DNA from: Homalodisca vitripennis
Lineage: Eukaryota; Arthropoda; Insecta; Hemiptera; Cicadellidae
DNA length: 64,000 nt
Direction of reading: 5' to 3'
Assembly (NCBI RefSeq): GCF_021130785.1
Contig: NC_060207.1
Location: 192,470,001-192,534,000, forward strand
The notes below the pieces were generated by a model. The model made no database searches. It saw only the letters and a list, made by a program, of their open reading frames with translations, and was not told the origin of the DNA. Position numbers and translations under genes: made by a program. Of this stretch, positions 60,421-64,000 are shown piece by piece; the stretch's first letter is position 1, and each line of letters begins with the position of its first letter.

Positions 60421-62289
60421 TTACGACGTAATGTATACACAGTTTGCTATTTGTCCAGTGTATCAACATATTGTTGATGGTCACAACTGTTTGTATTTAC
60501 TGTGAGTGATTGTTTCTTATTTACCGTTGATAAACACGCTGGAGGAAGGTAAAATGTAAATCGCATGTATACAAATATGAAAATAATATTCAGGTATACA
60601 TGTAATTCTCGATTTTCATATTCCGCGATATTTATTATTCTGTATTTTTATACTGTTTCTAATATTTTTCAAGAAAATTTAATGCATTGTCAATAATTAA
60701 ATATTAAATAATCAATTGAAACCATACGGGAATTATAAACGTCGAACTGTTGTTGTTTAAAACCATATTAAAAAATAAGAAAATCTTTTCTTTAACATAT
60801 ATTATGCCATTTGTACCTAAGTAGCTTAGAAGGGATATGTATTTTCACATCTAGTTGTCTTACTTCAAAACAGCGCTTCAAAACTATCTAACAGGATTGG
60901 GTTCTTGAAATATTTTAAAGTAATTTTAGTAAAAAGATGTTAAACGGAGGCATATTTCAAGAAAATGTAAGCCTAAGAACATTAAGATAAGTATTATTTT
61001 CTGTCATAAATAAAACCATAAAATATTTTTTGAAATGTCAGTTTGTAAGAGACACATGTTCATTTCAATTATATGGGACAATTATTTATTTCAAAAATAC
61101 TACTTTGTACCATTTTTTACTAGCTATCTAAATGTTAAAAATTAGTTTATTAATAATGATCTAAGTTAATTAAAGAAAAACTGTTATGTCTAGAAGATGT
61201 ATAACAGTTTTTACTTTTTAGTTTAAATTCATCAGTAACTAAAAAAAATGCTTGTTTTGTTTATCTATAATACAATACATGATTTTAGAACGCTATTTTA
61301 TACATCTTTACGGTTGTTAAAGAAATGGTGTTATACCTAGTAAATACATTAAAAAGGTTTAGAAATGATTTAAAGCATACTTCGATCTTTACCATGGAAG
61401 TATTAAAATGAATGTATGCTAAAATAAAAGTATTAAAATGCAAGTTCTTTACCATAAATATAGAATGACTTTAAATTATTTTAAATTTATTTCCAACCAA
61501 ACCTGTAAGCTAGCCTATTTAAAAATTGTTAATATAAAAACATATCTAAAAATAGGGAACGCAATTGTTCCTCAAGCATTTAAAAATGTATGTATTGGCT
61601 ATGATGAACTAAATGTCTTTTGATCTGTAGAATCTGAACTCTTACTGAAAATCGTTTTAAATTACAATCGAAAGAGCAGTTAAATGTTGGGGCTATTTTA
61701 ATTAGGGGTTTGGAAAAATCGCGGACCAGATCTATTGGTCAACCAAGTTTTGACATGTTATAAATATAATAACAGCCCGAAAACCACCCTTACAACCTAT
61801 AAAACACGGTATTATCCCGTCTGACATGCAGTCGTTACAAGACTGGTGTCGTAATGAAAGTGTTAAACGTATTCTGTATGGGCAAGTTGGTTTCCTCTTA
61901 AAAACCTAGTTGTAGGTTGTTAAATCATGCAGTCTTATTATATGTGGTTGGGAAGTGGAAAAGGTTTTATACAATAACCAAAAACAAAATATTGACACGA
62001 AATTAAAGTTTTTACATTTAGACTACGTTTGAAGCAGGTTTTAAATTCTTGAAATTAAAATAATTTTGACTGAATAGACAATTTGGAACAAGAGAATGCA
62101 AGTCGCAATGTACAAAAACATATAAAATTACAAAATCAATTTTAATAGAGTTAAGTTTTAAAAACTTTATTTTTGGTCGCATAATTTGGTTTTACGAACA
62201 TGAATGGAGGCTAAAACTAACTATACATTCTCTGAGAAGCTTGAATAAATAGTTGTATTGAAAGAGAGAAAAATAACTAAAGGCATTAC
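60421..62289. other. Diverged tract of unit C without recognised gene
   Basis: From about 60540 C departs strongly from A and B. It skips A 5140-5610 near 60970 and A 6143-7672 near 61555. The 61-codon frame at 61438-61623 spans the second junction and is a by-product of it. Confidence 0.55.
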
Positions 62290-62490
62290 TCCTCACACTG
62301 ATTATCACTGAAACGTGATCCTGCTAGATTTTAAAACGGATTTAATTGCGTTAACAAATTGAAGAATACGGGGATGAAGTGAGGATAAAGTTCTACATTT
62401 AATAATATGAAAATTGATCCATTCAACCCATCGAAGCGTGACAAAAGGAATTGGTTGTTCACTGGAAAGGAATACAATATGAACAGAACA
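62290..62490 (-). pseudogene. Unassigned frame broken by 13-bp deletion (C)
   Basis: Equivalent of 8382-8591. Thirteen bases between two GTTAAC copies are lost near 62350, which is a slippage-type deletion between short direct repeats, and the frame shifts. Confidence 0.3.
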
Positions 62491-63140
62491 ACGGCATTCA
62501 TCGATGTACTACTTTCCTCGGAGAGGTATAATCCTGTTTATAAATGATACATGCGTACCTCGCTCGCAAGCTGGGACTTGATTTGAAGTCAAATATCCTC
62601 AATATTATATTTAATTTTAACAATAAGTATTAGTTGATAATAGATAAAGAACACAACAAAACCGTTGTTAACCAATTATGTGTTAATTTCAACGCCATTC
62701 AAAAAGAAAAATTGAATATTTTATCTCGTATTTTTGTAAGTATGAATACTCCTTGCATGATTATGTAGAATATTATTGACTTGAATATAAAAAAATGTTA
62801 TACCTGTTAAAATTACAGGAAACACTTATAGAATGAAATTATACTGGAAAAAGGCTAATGTTTGTCGTCCGGATTCACTTAATCAACATGGGTCTGCTAA
62901 AAGTAGGGTTATACTACATGGGTACATAGGTGCTCATCAGTAATAATGAAAAAGAATATTTTTAAAAGTTTTCATCTATTTCTTCACACATTTGAATAGG
63001 CTTAGAGAAAATATTGTCATATCTAAAAGGGAATAATGTAGAAAAAGCATATAAACGAAAGACGAAAGGAAACATAACTCAGAAATAATACCTCTCATCA
63101 AATACTCGTATATTACGTTATTAAGGTATTGCAAAACTAA

Positions 63141-63178
63141 GAATTATTTGTAACTGATAGTGACAGTTATAGTTAAAA
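63141..63178. repeat. Hairpin equivalent with compensatory changes (C)
   Basis: The loop ATAGTGA (63157-63163) is unchanged. Stem pair T9242:A9258 of A is A63152:T63168 here. Pair C9239:G9261 is T63149:A63171. Pair G9240:C9260 becomes G:T. Outer pairs are partly lost. Confidence 0.65.
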
Positions 63179-64000
63179 CCAGAAGCCCTTGCCTCCAAAT
63201 AGGTTTTTCGGAACTGAGTTGAAAGAATCTTTGTTTATACTTTGTAAGGTACTTTGTAACCACTTATTACTGTTATCTACAGGAAAAGACACACTATTTT
63301 TTAGCGTTTCAGTGAAAATAAGAGTATAAGAAGCTTATCACAAGGTGCACGTCGTTACAATGGCAATAACAGAGTAGTAACATTATTTAACACCGCGTAA
63401 CAACGGTTTAATGGCACCATTCAATTTGGAGCTTCAAAGTTTTAGAGCCGACGATCGATTACATTCGCAGGAAAAATGTATCTTTTATTTTCAATAAAGA
63501 ATATTTTGTGTGGTTATTAGCACTCGGCTCCTACTTTAAATGTTCATTATATTCATTATATGATGAGCGATATCTTTCAAATGTAGAACGTTATTTTCAG
63601 TACTTTCACAGAAGATAATCTATATAAAAGAAAGTCTTGTTAGTTACACTATTTATAACTCGAGAATGGTTAGATCGATTTTGATGATTTTTGTATGTTT
63701 GGAATTGTCTTCGTCGGATATTCCCGACGATAATAAGTATTAAAATATAATAAAAGTCCACAGGATTCCGCCTCACTTGTCTCTAAAGATTACGGAAATA
63801 CCCGTAAGAAATGCATTGCAGCAAACATATGTTATTAAGTGAAAGAGCCTGTTCAAATTTAATCAGCTGTTCTTTGTAAACATATATAATGCAACAAAAG
63901 AAATATATGTTTATGTCATTTAATTACCATTTTAAATTTCTTTACATTTATAGTTTGAAAGCATAGAGTAAGCTGAAGAGAAACAGCAAATTTTATTTCA

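Larger units (their letters stand above)
56204..64000. repeat. Tandem array unit C (first 7.8 kb, right end outside window)
   Basis: Third copy, cut by the window end at a position equivalent to about 10136 in A and 40915 in B. It is nearly identical to B up to about 60540 and then diverges. It lacks the three-fold repeat at A 5184-5520 and about 1.5 kb covering A 6143-7672, including the TTAA element. If collinearity holds, a third Helitron relic should begin about 100 bp past the window. Confidence 0.93.

Noticed and set aside
61438..61623. 61-codon frame in unit C
   Set aside because: It spans the junction where A 6142 and A 7672 equivalents are joined; it exists only because of that junction.
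1..64000. CRISPR array, bacterial operon or phage
   Set aside because: No short regularly spaced repeats with unique spacers, no dense coding, no ribosome-binding pattern; transposon relics are of eukaryotic type.

Overview
The window looks like non-genic nuclear DNA of an arthropod, most likely an insect. It is strongly AT-rich, has long (TA)n runs and no open frame longer than about 100 codons, and carries decayed transposon relics typical of insects: a Helitron helicase, a non-LTR reverse transcriptase fragment, a tRNA-derived SINE and a TTAA-flanked inverted-repeat element. The species cannot be fixed from sequence alone. No intact protein-coding gene, functional tRNA, rRNA or CRISPR array is supported.

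The dominant structure is a large head-to-tail tandem repeat. Unit A fills 1-31186, unit B 31187-56203 (25,017 bp), and unit C starts at 56204 and runs off the end at 64000, at a point equivalent to about position 10136 of unit A. A is about 6.2 kb longer than B, mainly because of a 5,749-bp segment (15267-21016) that B lacks. A also holds a 273-bp local duplication at 3546-4083 and an extra block at about 27.6-27.8 kb. B has its own 163-bp duplication at 46520-46845. C lacks about 0.47 kb and about 1.5 kb that A and B share.

Layout of a unit, in A coordinates: AT-rich DNA with a dispersed repeat (1339-1480); a coding-like block and a promoter-like, polyA-like block (3.5-4.6 kb); three diverged tandem repeats (5184-5520); a 27-bp palindrome and a 1.1-kb TTAA element (6.4-7.6 kb); a hairpin with compensatory changes between units (9231-9269); a broken Helitron helicase (10241-11389); a second, inverted copy of the dispersed repeat (14.3 kb); the A-only segment with RT fragment, SINE and long hairpin (15.3-21.0 kb); several short coding-like islands (20.8-24.1 kb); 57-bp tandem repeats (27.2-27.4 kb); and two coding-like stretches close to the unit boundary (30.7-31.2 kb).

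Divergence between units is patchy. B is nearly identical to C up to about 35.16 kb and 60.19 kb, then switches to near identity with A up to about 43.4 kb. Most of A 12.7-25.6 kb is clearly diverged from B, then near identity returns. This mosaic fits unequal crossing-over or gene conversion among older, diverged units. Misassembled haplotypes are the main alternative. There is no operon-like or pathway relationship among the features; the interest lies in the array, its recombination history and a few short conserved blocks of unknown function.
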